Source: Acidimicrobiales bacterium (GTDB taxonomy: Bacteria > Actinomycetota > Acidimicrobiia > Acidimicrobiales > GCA-2861595). Taken from it: a stretch of DNA of 64,000 nucleotides. The stretch lies in NCBI GenBank assembly GCA_030448025.1, contig JAUJNQ010000004.1, positions 53,966 through 117,965 of the forward strand, given 5' to 3'. Shown here in pieces: positions 63,902 through 64,000 of the stretch. Position numbers and translations under genes: made by a program. How positions within the stretch are numbered: position 1 is the stretch's first letter; every line of letters begins with the position of its first letter. The notes below the pieces were generated by a model that had not been told where the DNA came from, made no database searches, and saw nothing but the letters and a program-made list of their open reading frames with translations.

Positions 63902-64000
63902 TTACGCATCCCCGCCGGTGAAGAAGACCAGCTTGAACTTGCCGATCTGCACCTCGTCGCCGTGGCTCAGCGGCGACTGCTCGATGCGTTCGCGGTTGAC
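63902..64000 (-). CDS. garA: FHA-domain protein GarA, C-terminal part (partial)
   Basis: The window cuts this gene. The last 32 codons read VNRERIEQSPLSHGDEVQ then IGKFKLVFFTGGDA, ending at TAA (63904-63902). The sequence closely resembles the end of the GarA FHA domain, a Thr-phosphorylation-controlled inhibitor of glutamate metabolism in actinobacteria. Location just before a MerR FtsR-type gene is the conserved arrangement. Confidence 0.8.
   Translation of the reverse strand, partial: VNRERIEQSPLSHGDEVQIGKFKLVFFTGGDA

Overview
The window is high-GC DNA that reads as an actinobacterial chromosome. Class Acidimicrobiia is my best guess, because it combines a complete Pup-proteasome locus (arc/mpa, dop, pup, prcB, prcA, pafA, pafB, pafC), OpcA beside Zwf, a glycine decarboxylase split into GcvPA and GcvPB, a MarP-type protease, GarA/FtsR-type neighbours and many leaderless-looking starts. 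Nearly every reading frame carries G or C in third codon positions, so most lines of the ORF track are shadows. I saw no rRNA, tRNA, CRISPR array or prophage.

Layout. 0-4.2 kb: membrane mannosyltransferase, two cell-envelope lipoproteins (one an L,D-transpeptidase), a PAP2 phosphatase and a RecB-like nuclease. 4.3-12.6 kb (minus strand): a pentose-phosphate operon read as hypothetical, FIST protein, tal, pgi, gnd, zwf, opcA, pgl. 12.7-14.2 kb: a fatty-acid desaturase divergent from a TetR regulator, with a clear palindromic operator between them. 14.3-19.6 kb: small oxidoreductases, a VOC protein, an acetoacetate decarboxylase-like protein, dacB and small membrane proteins. 19.7-39.5 kb: the protein-quality-control and secretion region (trmI, marP, ferredoxin, arc, MBL hydrolase, dop, pup, an HNH endonuclease, prcB, prcA, a DUF2007-like protein, pafA, DUF3866, pafB, pafC, lepB, GDPD, tat genes, a Ski2-like helicase). 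39.5-56.3 kb: a double-length ThyX-like protein, aldehyde dehydrogenase, two LysM cell-wall hydrolases, acidic and repeat-rich hypotheticals, a tyrosine recombinase followed by a broken flavin/F420-type oxidoreductase gene, an aldolase, and a cluster of Pro/Gln-rich membrane proteins around a CPBP protease. 56.4-64 kb (minus strand): garA (partial), a MerR regulator of FtsR type, hpt, a bifunctional-nuclease-family protein, a second MerR regulator, a nuclease-like gene with a CTG start, gcvT, gcvPA, gcvPB.

How they work together. Dop activates Pup (which ends in Gln), PafA attaches it, Arc unfolds the tagged protein (C-terminal GQYL docking tail) and PrcAB degrades it; PafB/PafC are the WYL regulator pair that goes with this locus. 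The tal-to-pgl genes cover the NADPH-producing and non-oxidative parts of pentose metabolism without transketolase. The gcv genes provide P and T proteins; GcvH is not in the window, but GarA, which controls central metabolism in mycobacteria, lies just upstream, as in the mycobacterial arrangement.

Most notable items: an A/T-richer island containing pup (rare codons, including TTA) and an endonuclease VII-type HNH gene, followed by a nested inverted-repeat structure that separates them from prcBA; a palindromic promoter element shared by pafA and its divergent neighbour; at least 13 genes whose -10 box lies 6-8 nt from the start codon; genes with non-canonical starts missed by the ORF track; a tandem ThyX with complementary motif loss; a pseudogene made by an internal deletion; and a repeated hairpin found after two unrelated minus-strand genes.
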